Made by a program: the position numbers and the translations under genes | The notes under the pieces: model-generated | The model's input: the letters and a program-made list of their open reading frames with translations, nothing else | Databases searched by the model: none | What the model was told of the DNA's origin: nothing | Origin: Eggerthellaceae bacterium | GTDB lineage: Bacteria > Actinomycetota > Coriobacteriia > Coriobacteriales > Eggerthellaceae | Reading direction: 5' to 3' | Length of the DNA stretch: 39,749 nt | NCBI GenBank assembly: GCA_030524475.1 | Contig: JAUNGO010000005.1 | Span: forward strand, 32,025 to 71,773 | Shown here: positions 23,249-31,412 of the stretch, piece after piece | Numbering within the stretch: the stretch's first letter is position 1 | Layout: each line of letters opens with the position of its first letter

Positions 23249-25419
23249 CCAACGTATTGCGCATGAGCGCCCTGTACGCTCCCACGTTGAAAGAAGACCC
23301 GGCCGACGCGGAAATCGCCAGCCATCGCCTGCTTTTGCGGGCGGGCATGATTCGCAAGACGGCCTCGGGCATCTACACGTTTTTGCCGCTGGGTCAGCGC
23401 GTTTTGTCGAAGATTGAGAACATCGTGCGCGAGGAAATGAACGCCACGGGCGCGCAGGAGGTCATGATGCCGGCGCTGCAACCGGCCGAGATCTGGCACG
23501 AGAGCGGCCGCTGGAACGACTACGGCCCCGAGCTCATGCGCTTAAACGACCGCCACGACCACGGGCTGTGCCTCGGCCCCACGCACGAGGAACTCATCAC
23601 CGCGCTCATTCGCAATGAGCTGCGTTCCTACAAGCAGCTGCCGTGTTCGCTCTACCAGATTCAGGTGAAGTTCCGCGACGAGATTCGCCCGCGCTTCGGC
23701 CTTCTGCGCAGCCGCGAGTTCATCATGAAGGACGCCTACAGCTTCCACGCCACCCAAGAGTCGCTGCAGGAAACCTATGACGCCATGAGCGAGGCGTACG
23801 GCAAGATCTGCGAGCGCTGCGGGCTTGAGTATCGCCCGGTCGAGGCCGACTCGGGGCAGATCGGCGGCAAGGTGACCACCGAGTTCATGGCGCTGGCCGA
23901 GGCCGGCGAGGCGGAGCTGGTGTACTGCTCGTGCGGCTACGCGGCCGACACCGAGGCGGGCGAGTGCCTGGCGCGCCCGACCGTCTACGAGGTGCCCGCC
24001 ATGGAAAAAATCTCCACGCCCGGCGTGCGCACCATCGAGGAGCTGGCGGAGTTTTTGGGCATTCCCGCCACGTCAACGGTGAAGGCGCTCTCCGGCAAGG
24101 ACGCCGACGGCAACCTGGTGGTCATGTTCGTTCCCGGCGACCACGAGCTCAACGAGATCAAGGCCGAGCGCGCGGTTCCCGGCTTCACGCTTCTGACCGA
24201 CGAGGAAATGGTGGCGTTCGGTCTGCACAAAGGCTCGATGGGTCCGGTGGGCCTGCCAGAGGGCGCGCGCGTGGTTGCGGCACACAGCCTGCAGGCGGTG
24301 CCGCAGTGGGTCGTGGGCGCCAACGAGGACGACTTCCACTACGTGGGCGCGCGCTTAGGCGTCGACTTCCAGGTTGACCAGTGGGCCGATCTGTGCCTGG
24401 TGAAGCCGGGCGACTGCTGCCCCGAGTGCGGGCTGCCGCTCGACGGAGCGCGCGGCATCGAGGTGTCGCAGGTGTTCCAGCTGGGCACGAAGTACTCTGA
24501 CGCCATGGGAGCCACGTTCGCCGACGAGGACGGCAACGAGCGTCCGTTCATCATGGGTTGCTACGGCGTGGGCGTGTCGCGCACGCTGGCGGCCGTGGTC
24601 GAGCAGCACAACGACGAGCACGGCATCATGTGGCCGATGTCGGTGGCGCCGGCGCACATCTGCGTGATTCCGCTGACGGTGGGCGACGAGGAGGTGCAGC
24701 CTGCCGCCGAGCGCTTGGCGAGCGAGTTCGCGAAGCTGGGCTTTGAGGTGGTCATCGACGACCGCAACGAGCGCGCAGGCGTGAAGTTCGCCGACGCCGA
24801 CCTGATCGGCTGGCCGTTGCAGGTGGTCGTGGGCAAGCGCGGCTTGGCTGCCGGTGAGGTCGAGGTCAAGCTGCGTCGCACGGGCGCGAAGAAGAGTGTT
24901 CCGCTCGACGCCGTGGCGGAAATGATGAGCTTCGCGCATCGCAGCCTGAAGGGCATCCGCCCCGACGGCATAGGAAGTTTCGACACGCTGTTTGGTTTGG
25001 GGTTTCGTGCCGGTGGCCCTCCGGGGGCACGCGGCACGGCTCAGCGCCTCTCGCTGACTTTACGAACGACCTGCGAGTCTTCTGACAAGGGGGACAGGTC
25101 ATTCGTCATATTTGCGAGTGGGAGGCGTCCATCTTGTCTACAGCCCTGCGAGCAGGTCGGGGAGTTCCTCGATGCTCGCGAGCGTGAAGTCGGGCGACTC
25201 TCCCTCAAGCGCCTCGGCGGGAAACATTCCCCACAGCGCCGCCGCCGTCACGCAGCCGGCGTCGTTTCCCGCCTGCATGTCGAACGGCGAGTCGCCCAGG
25301 TACAGGCACTCGTCGGGGCGCAGACCCAGCTTGTCGCAGCCCATCTCGACGGGCTCGGGGTCGGGCTTGTGCGCGGGGCAGTCGTCGGAGCCCACCACGA
25401 AGGCGAGGTAGGGCGCTAG
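23245..25419 (+). CDS. proS: Prolyl-tRNA synthetase with anomalous C-terminal run-on
   Basis: A class II synthetase charging tRNA-Pro. The normal body is about residues 1-575: N-terminal catalytic motifs (motif 2 in IRPRFGLLRSREFIMKDAYSF; GPTHEELITALIRNELRSYK), an inserted editing domain (about 225-400, including VKALSGKDADGNLVVMFVPG), motif 3 GCYGVGVSRTLAAVVEQ and the anticodon-binding domain. After ...SFAHRSLKGIRPDGI the frame does not stop. It continues through a repeat-derived segment and then antisense through 282 bp of the phosphatase gene to a stop at 25417-25419, about 150 non-homologous residues. A TAG at 24971-24973, one frame over, would end the protein at its usual length. A lost stop, a frameshift or a base-call error could explain this. 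The functional part probably ends near 24973. Confidence 0.9.
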   Translation: MTNVLRMSALYAPTLKEDPADAEIASHRLLLRAGMIRKTASGIYTFLPLGQRVLSKIENIVREEMNATGAQEVMMPALQPAEIWHESGRWNDYGPELMRLNDRHDHGLCLGPTHEELITALIRNELRSYKQLPCSLYQIQVKFRDEIRPRFGLLRSREFIMKDAYSFHATQESLQETYDAMSEAYGKICERCGLEYRPVEADSGQIGGKVTTEFMALAEAGEAELVYCSCGYAADTEAGECLARPTVYEVPAMEKISTPGVRTIEELAEFLGIPATSTVKALSGKDADGNLVVMFVPGDHELNEIKAERAVPGFTLLTDEEMVAFGLHKGSMGPVGLPEGARVVAAHSLQAVPQWVVGANEDDFHYVGARLGVDFQVDQWADLCLVKPGDCCPECGLPLDGARGIEVSQVFQLGTKYSDAMGATFADEDGNERPFIMGCYGVGVSRTLAAVVEQHNDEHGIMWPMSVAPAHICVIPLTVGDEEVQPAAERLASEFAKLGFEVVIDDRNERAGVKFADADLIGWPLQVVVGKRGLAAGEVEVKLRRTGAKKSVPLDAVAEMMSFAHRSLKGIRPDGIGSFDTLFGLGFRAGGPPGARGTAQRLSLTLRTTCESSDKGDRSFVIFASGRRPSCLQPCEQVGEFLDAREREVGRLSLKRLGGKHSPQRRRRHAAGVVSRLHVERRVAQVQALVGAQTQLVAAHLDGLGVGLVRGAVVGAHHEGEVGR
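25006..25068. repeat. Diverged copy of the palindromic element in the proS 3' end
   Basis: CGTGCC (25006-25011) pairs with GGCACG (25026-25031) around a GGCCCT-containing loop, as in the tip of the 7669-7805 element. The following CTCGCTGAC core (25050-25068) matches 7787-7805. It lies within the run-on part of the proS frame. Confidence 0.5.
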
Positions 25420-25791
25420 CCCCAAAATATCGAGCGCGCGCGCCGCCAGTTTGTGCCGCTTCGACGTGACCACGCCCATGGGGTAGCCTTCCGCGCTCAG
25501 CTTCTCCAGCGTTTCTTTGACCTGCGGAAACGCGCGCACCACATCGTCGTGGATCGTCTCATTGTGCGCGCGGTAGGTGCGCACGAGCTCCTCGTGCACC
25601 GCGTCGTCGTCCGTGAAGTCCCACATTTGCACGACGAGCGGCTGACCAACCTTTTGCATGAGCACCTCGTCGGGAATGTCGCGCCCCAAAACCTTTTGCG
25701 TGGTGTGGCGAAACGACGACAGGATGAGGTCGTAGGTGTCGATGAGCGTGCCGTCGAGGTCGAAGAGCACGCCTTGTACTTCGTGCGCCAT
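25138..25791 (-). CDS. HAD-superfamily phosphatase (phosphoglycolate phosphatase / PpaX-like)
   Basis: A 217-residue HAD hydrolase. Motif I is LFDLDGTLIDT with nucleophile Asp11 and Asp13; the helical cap follows (DLILSSFRHTTQKVLG...); motif II is VVTSKRHK; motif III includes HKPDPEPV with the conserved Lys; motif IV is YLGDSPFDMQAG. This pattern and length fit phosphoglycolate phosphatase (Gph) or pyrophosphatase PpaX; the choice between them cannot be made from sequence alone. Its last 282 bp lie antisense to the anomalous extension of proS, so the phosphatase is the genuine coding strand there. It is divergent from the amidotransferase gene at 25889. Confidence 0.87.
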   Translation of the reverse strand: MAHEVQGVLFDLDGTLIDTYDLILSSFRHTTQKVLGRDIPDEVLMQKVGQPLVVQMWDFTDDDAVHEELVRTYRAHNETIHDDVVRAFPQVKETLEKLSAEGYPMGVVTSKRHKLAARALDILGLAPYLAFVVGSDDCPAHKPDPEPVEMGCDKLGLRPDECLYLGDSPFDMQAGNDAGCVTAAALWGMFPAEALEGESPDFTLASIEELPDLLAGL

Positions 25792-25888
25792 GTGGCATAA
25801 TCCTTTGCTTGTTAACGTGTGCGATATAGTGACCGATTAGTATAAGCAAAACGGCTGACAAAAGAGGAAAGAACTCGCAGGTTTCACC

Positions 25889-26788
25889 ATGATCGTAGGA
25901 ATTACCACCACGCTCAACCCCGACGACGGCTTTGAGCGCGTCAACACCGAGTACATCGATTGCGTGTTTCGCGCGGGGGCGGTGCCGGTGCTGCTGCCGC
26001 CCGTGACGCCTTGTGCGGCGGACAGCCTGCGAACGGCGCACACGATGCTCGACGGGCTCGACGCGCTCATCTTGTCGGGCGGCGGCGACATCGAGCCTTC
26101 GATCTACGGCGCGGCGCGCGCGTGGGAGCAAACCAGCGACGTGTATCCCGCGCGCGACGCCCTTGAGCTGGCGCTTGCGCGGGAGGCGTACGCGCGCGAC
26201 ATGCCGTGTTTGGGGGTGTGCCGCGGCACGCAGGTGGTGAACGTGGCGCTCGGCGGCACGCTTGCCCAAGACGTGCGCGCGGCGGGGCTAACCGACGTGT
26301 GCCACCGTCAAGAGCCGCCCTACACGACAGCGACGCACCGTGTGCTTGTCGAGCGGGAAAGCCTGTTGGAGCGCGTGTTCGCGTGCGACGGGGATGGCGC
26401 GAATGGTGCGAATGGCACGGTTGGTGCAATGGGGACGGTCCAAATGCAACGGCGTTCAATCGGGACGTTCCAAACGGAACGTGCGGCGGGTGCGCGTGGC
26501 ATTTGGAACGTCCCAATTGAACAGAGCGTCCCAATTGAACAGGCGACGGATTCTGCGTGTCCGTTGCGCCTGGACGTGAACTCGATGCACCACCAGGCGG
26601 TCGGGCGCGTGGCCGACGCGTTGCGCGTGGCGGCGCGCGCCGAAGACGGCGTGATCGAGGCCGTCGAGGCGCCTGACCGCTCGTTCTATCTGGCTGTTCA
26701 GTGGCATCCCGAGTACCTTCCCGATCACATGCCGCTGTTTTATGCCCTCGTGGCGGCTGCCGCCGCAGCGCGCGACGCCAAACTGTGA
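25889..26788 (+). CDS. Class I glutamine amidotransferase-like hydrolase (PuuD/peptidase C26) with repeat-derived insert
   Basis: A 299-residue gamma-glutamyl hydrolase-type enzyme, similar to gamma-Glu-GABA hydrolase. The catalytic triad is visible: Cys111 in LGVCRGTQ, and His273 with Glu275 in VQWHPEY. LILSGGGDIEPSIYG and NSMHHQAVGRVADALRV are further family landmarks. Residues about 170-222 (starting GDGANGANGTVG) are extra relative to the roughly 250-residue family. The part at residues 182-218 is encoded by an inverted/direct repeat element (26432-26542) that stays in frame. The rest of the domain is intact, so activity may be retained. It is divergent from the phosphatase gene; no other polyamine genes adjoin it. 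Confidence 0.87.
   Translation: MIVGITTTLNPDDGFERVNTEYIDCVFRAGAVPVLLPPVTPCAADSLRTAHTMLDGLDALILSGGGDIEPSIYGAARAWEQTSDVYPARDALELALAREAYARDMPCLGVCRGTQVVNVALGGTLAQDVRAAGLTDVCHRQEPPYTTATHRVLVERESLLERVFACDGDGANGANGTVGAMGTVQMQRRSIGTFQTERAAGARGIWNVPIEQSVPIEQATDSACPLRLDVNSMHHQAVGRVADALRVAARAEDGVIEAVEAPDRSFYLAVQWHPEYLPDHMPLFYALVAAAAAARDAKL
26432..26542. repeat. Palindromic repeat element inserted in a coding region
   Basis: Nested inverted repeats: 26432-26447 with 26499-26514 (15 of 16 bases complementary), and 26455-26471 with 26505-26521 (one mismatch). A perfect ACGTTCC/GGAACGT hairpin lies in between (near 26464-26481). CGTCCCAATTGAACAG occurs twice directly (26509-26524 and 26527-26542). The recurring GGGACG...CCAA words resemble REP-like intergenic elements. 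Confidence 0.75.
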
Positions 26789-26899
26789 CCGCAGTTTCTG
26801 CTCAAGGGTGTTACTATGGTTGCAGCGCGTGCGTGCGAAGCTGCAACGCGGGCACGCGGCGCGCGTCGTTTCGAAACACGAGCAGTTGGGAGGCGCATC

Positions 26900-27325
26900 A
26901 TGGCGAGCATCACAGACGGTTTCAAGGACATCTTCCTGGCGGGCGTGGGCGCTATGGCGATCGGCGCCGAGAAGTCGAAGGAGCTGGTCGACCAGCTCAT
27001 CGCGAAGGGCGAAATAACGGTTGAGCAGGGCAAGCAGCTCAACGCCGAGCTCAAGCACCAGGCGAGCACGGCAACCTCCGCGTTGCGCGACGACGCCATT
27101 TCCGCGCGCTTGTCGGTCATGTCGGCCGAAGAGCGCGAGGCGTTTGCCGCACGCGTGGCGGAGCTGGCGCGCGAGGCCAACGAGAAGGAGGCTGCGGCAG
27201 GCGCCGTTGAGGCTTCCGAGCCCGTTGACGTGACCGACGCCGCCGCTGCGGCCGCTGCGGCGCGGGCGGCGGAGGCGACGGCGGCCGAAGCCGATTCCGA
27301 GGCGAAGGACGCCGCGGCCGAGTAG
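26900..27325 (+). CDS. Phasin-like / coiled-coil protein
   Basis: A 141-residue protein with a phasin-type N-terminal region (FKDIFLAGVGAMAIGAEKSK), long amphipathic helices and an Ala/Glu-rich acidic tail. It has no signal peptide. Proteins of this shape in other bacteria are annotated as polyhydroxyalkanoate granule proteins but occur without PHA synthase next to AarF/UbiB genes, as here (5 bp spacing), which suggests a role with the kinase-like partner. The ATG at 26900 has GGGAGG upstream. Low sequence complexity limits certainty about the family. Confidence 0.65.
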   Translation: MASITDGFKDIFLAGVGAMAIGAEKSKELVDQLIAKGEITVEQGKQLNAELKHQASTATSALRDDAISARLSVMSAEEREAFAARVAELAREANEKEAAAGAVEASEPVDVTDAAAAAAAARAAEATAAEADSEAKDAAAE

Positions 27326-27330
27326 CGCTC

Positions 27331-28986
27331 ATGGCCGACAACACGCTTCTCAAATACATATTCAGCGAGTCGGCCGAGGTTGATCCCGAAGGTCGCTTCA
27401 ACCTCTCGCCGAAGGCGCGTCGGGCGCGCATGGCCGAGATCATGCGCATCGTCAACAAGCACAAGCTGCTGCGCTCGGTCACGCCCGAGGAGTTTCGCGC
27501 CATGCTCGAGGACCTTGGCCCCTCGTTCGTAAAAATCGGCCAGACGCTTTCCACGCGCTCGGAAATTCTCCCGCAGGCGTACTGCGACGAGTTGGCGAAG
27601 CTCCAGGCCGAGTGCGACCCGCTGCCCTTCGACGAGATGCTCGCCGCGCTTGACGCCGAGTACGGTCCCGCACGTCGTCGCGAGCTTTTCTCCTACATCG
27701 ACCCGACGCCTTTGGGCAGCGCGAGCCTGGCGCAGGTGCACCGCGCGCGCTTGGCCTCGGGCGAGGAAGTGGCGGTCAAGATCCAGCGCCCGGGCGTGAA
27801 GGCCACGATGGCGCTCGACATCGACATCATGCGTTCGCTGGCGCGCCAGGCGTCGCGTTTCATGAAGGACGACCAGTTCGTCGACCTGCGCGAGGTGGTC
27901 GAGGAAATGTGGGCCACTTTCCTGGAGGAGACCGACTTTCGCCGCGAGGCGGAAAACCTCGAGGAGTTCGCGCGCCTGAACGAGAAGTGCGTGTTCGTGG
28001 GGTCGCCCAAGGTGTACCGCGAGCTGTGCACCGAGTATGTGCTGGTCATGGAGTACGTCGAGGGCATACCCATCAGCCAGGCTGACCGCTTGCGCGCCGC
28101 CGGGTACGACCTGGAGGAAATCGGCGTGAAGCTGCTCGACAACTACGCCACGCAGGTGCTCGACCACGGGTTTTTCCATGCTGACCCGCATCCGGGCAAC
28201 ATCATTATTCGCGGCGGGCAGATCGTCTACATCGACCTGGGCATCATGGGGCGCCTCACCCCGCGTGAGCGTGCGGGATTCGGCGACATCGTGTCGGCCG
28301 TGGGCATGCACAGCGCGCCTAAGCTGAAAGACGCGCTCATCCGCTTTGCCGTGCAGAAGGACAACTCGGCGATCGACCACGCGCGCTTTTTGGCGGACCT
28401 CGACAACCTGCTTGAGGACTACGCGTCGGTCGACATCGACCAGATCGACATAGGCTCGATGCTCAACGACATCCTGGCGCTCACGCGCTCGTGCCGCGTG
28501 ACGCTGCCGTCGTCGGTGACGAACGTGGCGCGCGGCATCGTGACGGCGGAGGGCACGGTGGCGAACTACATCGGCAATCAGAACATTGTGTCGATCATCA
28601 ACGACCATATCAAGAACTCCGCCGACAAGATGGAGGTGCTCACCGACGCCGTGAAGGACCTGGCGCTGGCGATGCAGCAGGCGGGCAGCGGCACGCTCGA
28701 CGCGGCGGCGTACTCGGGCGAGACGCTGAAAATGCTCACGCGCGGGCAGCTCAAGATGAACATGGAGGTCATCGGCTCGGAGGAACCGCTGGGGAAACTC
28801 TCGAAGATGCTCACGCGCCTCACGCTGGCGATGATCGTGGCAGGCCTGTTCATGGGCTCGTGCATGTTGGCGCTTTCCAGCATGGAGCCCCGCGTGCTTG
28901 GCGTGCCCGTGCTGGCGGCCGTCGGTTTCGTGAGCGCGTTTGCGCTGTCGCTGTGGATCGTGATCGACATCTGGCGGCGGAAGTAG
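27331..28986 (+). CDS. AarF/UbiB (ABC1) atypical kinase family protein
   Basis: A 551-residue ABC1/ADCK-type protein-kinase-like protein. The family KxGQ motif is in GPSFVKIGQTLSTRSEILP. The substitute nucleotide loop is PLGSASLAQVHRA, the invariant Lys is in EVAVKIQRPGV, the catalytic-loop-like segment is HADPHPGNIII and the metal-binding segment is YIDLGIMG. Two membrane helices close the C-terminus (about 495-548). UbiB proteins bind or extract isoprenoid lipids such as quinone precursors. A role in menaquinone or other prenyl-lipid handling is inferred only. It follows the phasin-like gene by 5 bp, so they form an operon. Confidence 0.9.
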   Translation: MADNTLLKYIFSESAEVDPEGRFNLSPKARRARMAEIMRIVNKHKLLRSVTPEEFRAMLEDLGPSFVKIGQTLSTRSEILPQAYCDELAKLQAECDPLPFDEMLAALDAEYGPARRRELFSYIDPTPLGSASLAQVHRARLASGEEVAVKIQRPGVKATMALDIDIMRSLARQASRFMKDDQFVDLREVVEEMWATFLEETDFRREAENLEEFARLNEKCVFVGSPKVYRELCTEYVLVMEYVEGIPISQADRLRAAGYDLEEIGVKLLDNYATQVLDHGFFHADPHPGNIIIRGGQIVYIDLGIMGRLTPRERAGFGDIVSAVGMHSAPKLKDALIRFAVQKDNSAIDHARFLADLDNLLEDYASVDIDQIDIGSMLNDILALTRSCRVTLPSSVTNVARGIVTAEGTVANYIGNQNIVSIINDHIKNSADKMEVLTDAVKDLALAMQQAGSGTLDAAAYSGETLKMLTRGQLKMNMEVIGSEEPLGKLSKMLTRLTLAMIVAGLFMGSCMLALSSMEPRVLGVPVLAAVGFVSAFALSLWIVIDIWRRK

Positions 28987-28993
28987 AGTGTTT

Positions 28994-29015
28994 CGCTGTT
29001 GCTGATGCAACGGCG
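28994..29015 (+). terminator. Hairpin after the AarF/UbiB gene
   Basis: CGC-T-GTTGC pairs with GCAAC-G-GCG around TGAT, 8 bp after the stop codon, and is followed at once by the repeat arm 29015-29063. No U-tract is present. Confidence 0.35.
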
Positions 29016-29063
29016 GAACTGCTCGACGCTGCGACGCGCTCGGGCGCCCCAGATTGCCCCTTG
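29015..29063. repeat. Solitary arm of the 7669-7805 palindromic element
   Basis: This 49-nt stretch matches 7669-7717 at 44 of 49 positions. Its CCCAGATTGCCCC segment equals the complement of the right arm of the other copy (7760-7772), so it is a variant of the same inverted-repeat unit. Like the first copy it follows a gene's stop codon. Confidence 0.75.
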
Positions 29064-29109
29064 CCACATGAATGACCCGTTCCCGTGTCGCGCGCGTAAC
29101 CGATTCCCG

Positions 29110-29118
29110 TGTTAAACT
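29110..29118 (+). promoter_or_regulatory. Extended -10 promoter of rlmB
   Basis: TG-T-TAAACT forms an extended -10 element, 45 bp before the rlmB ATG. It separates rlmB from the upstream AarF/UbiB operon. Confidence 0.45.
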
Positions 29119-29163
29119 ATGTAATTCCGACTCCCATTCCGCTCTTAGACGAAAGCGAACCTC

Positions 29164-29955
29164 ATGGCTGACTATATCGAAGGCAAGCGACCGGTGATCG
29201 AGGCGCTGCGCACGCACGTGCCGGTGAAGCGCATCCTTATGGCTGACAACATCAAGCGCGACGGCTTGGTGACCGACATTCTGCGCAAGGCGAAAAACCT
29301 CGACGTGCCGGTTGTCAACGTCTCGCGCAAGAAGCTCGACGAGATTTCGTCGCTTGAGAGCAACCAAGGCGTGATCGCGGAGGCACGGCCGTTCGAGTAC
29401 GTGAACGTGGGCGCCATCCTGAAGGCCGCCGAGCGCTGCGCCGAGCGCAACGAAGGGCGCGCGCTGGTGGTGGTGCTCGACCACATTACCGATGCGGGAA
29501 ATTTGGGCGCCATCGCGCGCTCGGCCGAGTCGGTGGGCGCGTCGGGCCTGATCATCCCCAACAAGCGTTCCGCGCGCGTGACGGCCGCCACCTACAAAAG
29601 CTCGGCGGGCGCCATCGCGCACATCTCCGTGGCGCAGGTGGCGAACATCTCGAGCAGCTTGGAGCGCCTGAAGAAAGCCGGCTTTTGGGTGGCGGCGGCC
29701 ACCGAGCACGCGCAGGGCTACATTTGGGACGCGAACCTCAAGGGCAAGATCGCGCTCGTGCTCGGCAACGAGGGCGAGGGCGTGTCCGACCTGGTGCTCA
29801 GCAACTGCGACTTCGGCGTGAAGCTGCCGCAGGTGGGCGAGATTTCCTCGCTCAACGTGGCGCAGGCGTCCACGGCGTGCATGTACGAGTGGCTGCGTCA
29901 AAACCGCACCGTCGCCGAGGGGCTTTCGTCTACCGCCGAGGGCCGGCGAGCCTAG
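29164..29955 (+). CDS. rlmB: 23S rRNA (guanosine-2'-O)-methyltransferase, SPOUT family
   Basis: A 263-residue TrmH/RlmB-type methyltransferase that 2'-O-methylates 23S rRNA (G2251 in E. coli) with S-adenosylmethionine. The N-terminal substrate-binding domain (EGKRPVIEALR) precedes the knotted SPOUT domain with its three motifs: DAGNLGAIARSAE with the catalytic Arg, LVLGNEGEGVSDLV, and SLNVAQASTACMYEW. The downstream NYN nuclease gene starts 1 bp after its stop codon, and that pairing of rlmB with yacP is common in Gram-positive genomes. The C-terminal tail beyond the SPOUT fold is short and non-conserved. Confidence 0.93.
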   Translation: MADYIEGKRPVIEALRTHVPVKRILMADNIKRDGLVTDILRKAKNLDVPVVNVSRKKLDEISSLESNQGVIAEARPFEYVNVGAILKAAERCAERNEGRALVVVLDHITDAGNLGAIARSAESVGASGLIIPNKRSARVTAATYKSSAGAIAHISVAQVANISSSLERLKKAGFWVAAATEHAQGYIWDANLKGKIALVLGNEGEGVSDLVLSNCDFGVKLPQVGEISSLNVAQASTACMYEWLRQNRTVAEGLSSTAEGRRA

Positions 29956-29956
29956 C

Positions 29957-30499
29957 GTGCCGCGCCAACGCAAAAAGCTGCTGATCGTCGACGGGTACAA
30001 CGTGCTGCGCTCGGGCAGCCGCTACAAGCCCATCTCGCGGGCGCATCCCGACTACACCGACGACACCTTCAACACCGCGCGCGAGAAGCTCATCAACGAC
30101 GTGGTGAACTTCGCGGGGCGCGACTGGCGCGCCATCGTGGTGTTCGACGGCAAGGACAACGAGTTCTCGCGCGGCGAGGTGGAGAAGGTCGGCGGCGTGC
30201 AGATCATGTTCAGCCCGGCGGGTCAGTCGGCCGACAAGGTGATCGAGAAGCTGGCGCACGACGCGCGCGAGCGAGCGGTGGAAACGCTGGTGGTCACCTC
30301 CGACGCCACCATCCAAGACACCGTGTTCGGCGGCGGGGTCGACCGCATGAGCGCCGAGGGGTTTTCGCACGAGGTGGGCATGTACTACGCCGAGGCGCGG
30401 CTCGACGAGTCGCCGAAAGTCGCGCAGAAGCGCACGGTGGCCGACCGCATCGACCCCGCCACGCTCGCGAAGCTGAAAGCCCTGCGCGACGGCGCGTAG
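29957..30499 (+). CDS. YacP/Rae1-type NYN-domain RNase
   Basis: A 180-residue protein of the NYN (PIN-like) family. LLIVDGYNVLRS has the first catalytic Asp; IVVFDGKDNEFS and VVTSDATIQDTVFGGG supply the further acidic residues. Homologues such as Bacillus YacP (Rae1) cleave mRNA in the ribosomal A site. The GTG at 29957 starts 1 bp after the rlmB stop codon (TAGCGTG), so it is co-translated. The C-terminal tail (PATLAKLKALRDGA) is basic and helical. Confidence 0.85.
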   Translation: MPRQRKKLLIVDGYNVLRSGSRYKPISRAHPDYTDDTFNTAREKLINDVVNFAGRDWRAIVVFDGKDNEFSRGEVEKVGGVQIMFSPAGQSADKVIEKLAHDARERAVETLVVTSDATIQDTVFGGGVDRMSAEGFSHEVGMYYAEARLDESPKVAQKRTVADRIDPATLAKLKALRDGA

Positions 30500-30542
30500 C
30501 AGGGATGCTGTGGAAACGCGGTGCGCGGACGGGAAGCGCGAG

Positions 30543-30773
30543 TTAGTTGCCCGCTATCTCGACGTTGCCCGCAGTCAGGACTTCCGGGAACAGCGGGAGG
30601 CTTGCGGGATCGTCTACGCGTGTGCCACCGAGCGTGACCTGCCCGCGATCGACCTGCGCGGTGAACACACGCGCATCGAAGCCCGACGCCACGAACCCGC
30701 CAAGTGCCACCACAAGCCCCGCCGCCACCAGCCCGCCCGCGACGGCGTAGAAGATTTTCCATGCGTTACGCAT
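30543..30773 (-). CDS. Small membrane-anchored protein, last gene of the PadR operon
   Basis: A 76-residue protein with one N-terminal membrane helix (about 8-31, starting FYAVAGGLVAAGLVVALGG) and a short extracytoplasmic tail. In many Firmicutes and Actinobacteria the gene after a PadR/DUF1700 pair encodes a DUF4097 beta-helix protein of 200 or more residues whose N-terminus looks like this. Here only the anchor and about 45 residues remain, so it may be a shortened form. AAGGAGG precedes the ATG, indicating that it is translated. It follows the DUF1700 gene by 18 bp. Confidence 0.65.
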   Translation of the reverse strand: MRNAWKIFYAVAGGLVAAGLVVALGGFVASGFDARVFTAQVDRGQVTLGGTRVDDPASLPLFPEVLTAGNVEIAGN

Positions 30774-30791
30774 TGCTTCGACCTCCTTGTT

Positions 30792-31412
30792 CTATGCTGC
30801 TGCCGCGACGGGCGCGTTTGCAGGCGCGTCGGCCTTTTTGAAGGGGGAAAGCGCCTTGCGTCCCCAGTAGTGCGACAGCTTCGTCAGCTGCTTGGTTGCC
30901 GCCACGGCGCCGCCCAGGCAAAACATCCCAAGGCCCAGCAGCGCCAAGCCGGCCCCTATGTACGCAACGCCGAACGGCGCGTTGCCGGCGGCGAATCCCC
31001 AATAGGCGAACAGCGCCGCCGCAGGGCATCCGACGACGAGCGCCGCGGCTAGCACCCAAATGCATACGACCAGCGCCCAAATGCACACGTAAACGGCCGC
31101 GACGACGATGACGAACGCCAGCGCCAGCACAAGCCAGACGGGCGATCCTGCGATGGCGAGCACCCATAAAAGCGTGCGGCTCTTGCGGCGCGTCTTGGCG
31201 ACGGCGCGCGGTACGGCGGGCAGCTCGTCGAGGATGGCCTCGGCCACGACGCCCGGCGATCCCAGCGCCGCCACGGCCTCATCCTCGGTTGCGCCGTCTT
31301 CCATGCGGTCGGCTATCGCCTCGGCGTAAAACGCCTTCGACTCGGCTATCTTGTCGTCGGGCAAGCAGGACAAAAGCTCGCCGAGCCGCTCGAGAAACTC
31401 TTGCTTAGTCAT
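30792..31412 (-). CDS. DUF1700/HAAS-domain membrane protein
   Basis: A 206-residue protein. The N-terminal HAAS/DUF1700 domain is MTKQEFLERLGELLSCLPD followed by the EAVAALGSP helix pair; three to four membrane helices occupy residues 75-175, and the tail is Lys/Ala-rich. Such proteins pair with PadR repressors and modulate the response to membrane or envelope stress. The ATG at 31412 has AAGGAGG upstream, lying inside the end of padR (8-nt overlap), so the genes are translationally coupled. Confidence 0.85.
   Translation of the reverse strand: MTKQEFLERLGELLSCLPDDKIAESKAFYAEAIADRMEDGATEDEAVAALGSPGVVAEAILDELPAVPRAVAKTRRKSRTLLWVLAIAGSPVWLVLALAFVIVVAAVYVCIWALVVCIWVLAAALVVGCPAAALFAYWGFAAGNAPFGVAYIGAGLALLGLGMFCLGGAVAATKQLTKLSHYWGRKALSPFKKADAPANAPVAAAA

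Noticed and set aside
29041..29100. A possible terminator made by the repeat arm after the AarF/UbiB gene
   Set aside because: The single arm does not fold into a strong stem by itself and no T-run follows; only the short hairpin at 28994-29015 is listed.
26740..30000. A minus-strand open frame of over 1000 codons spanning 26.7-30.0 kb
   Set aside because: It runs antisense across the phasin-like, AarF/UbiB and rlmB genes, all with clear family motifs; its composition (His/Arg/Leu-rich) is typical of antisense translation.
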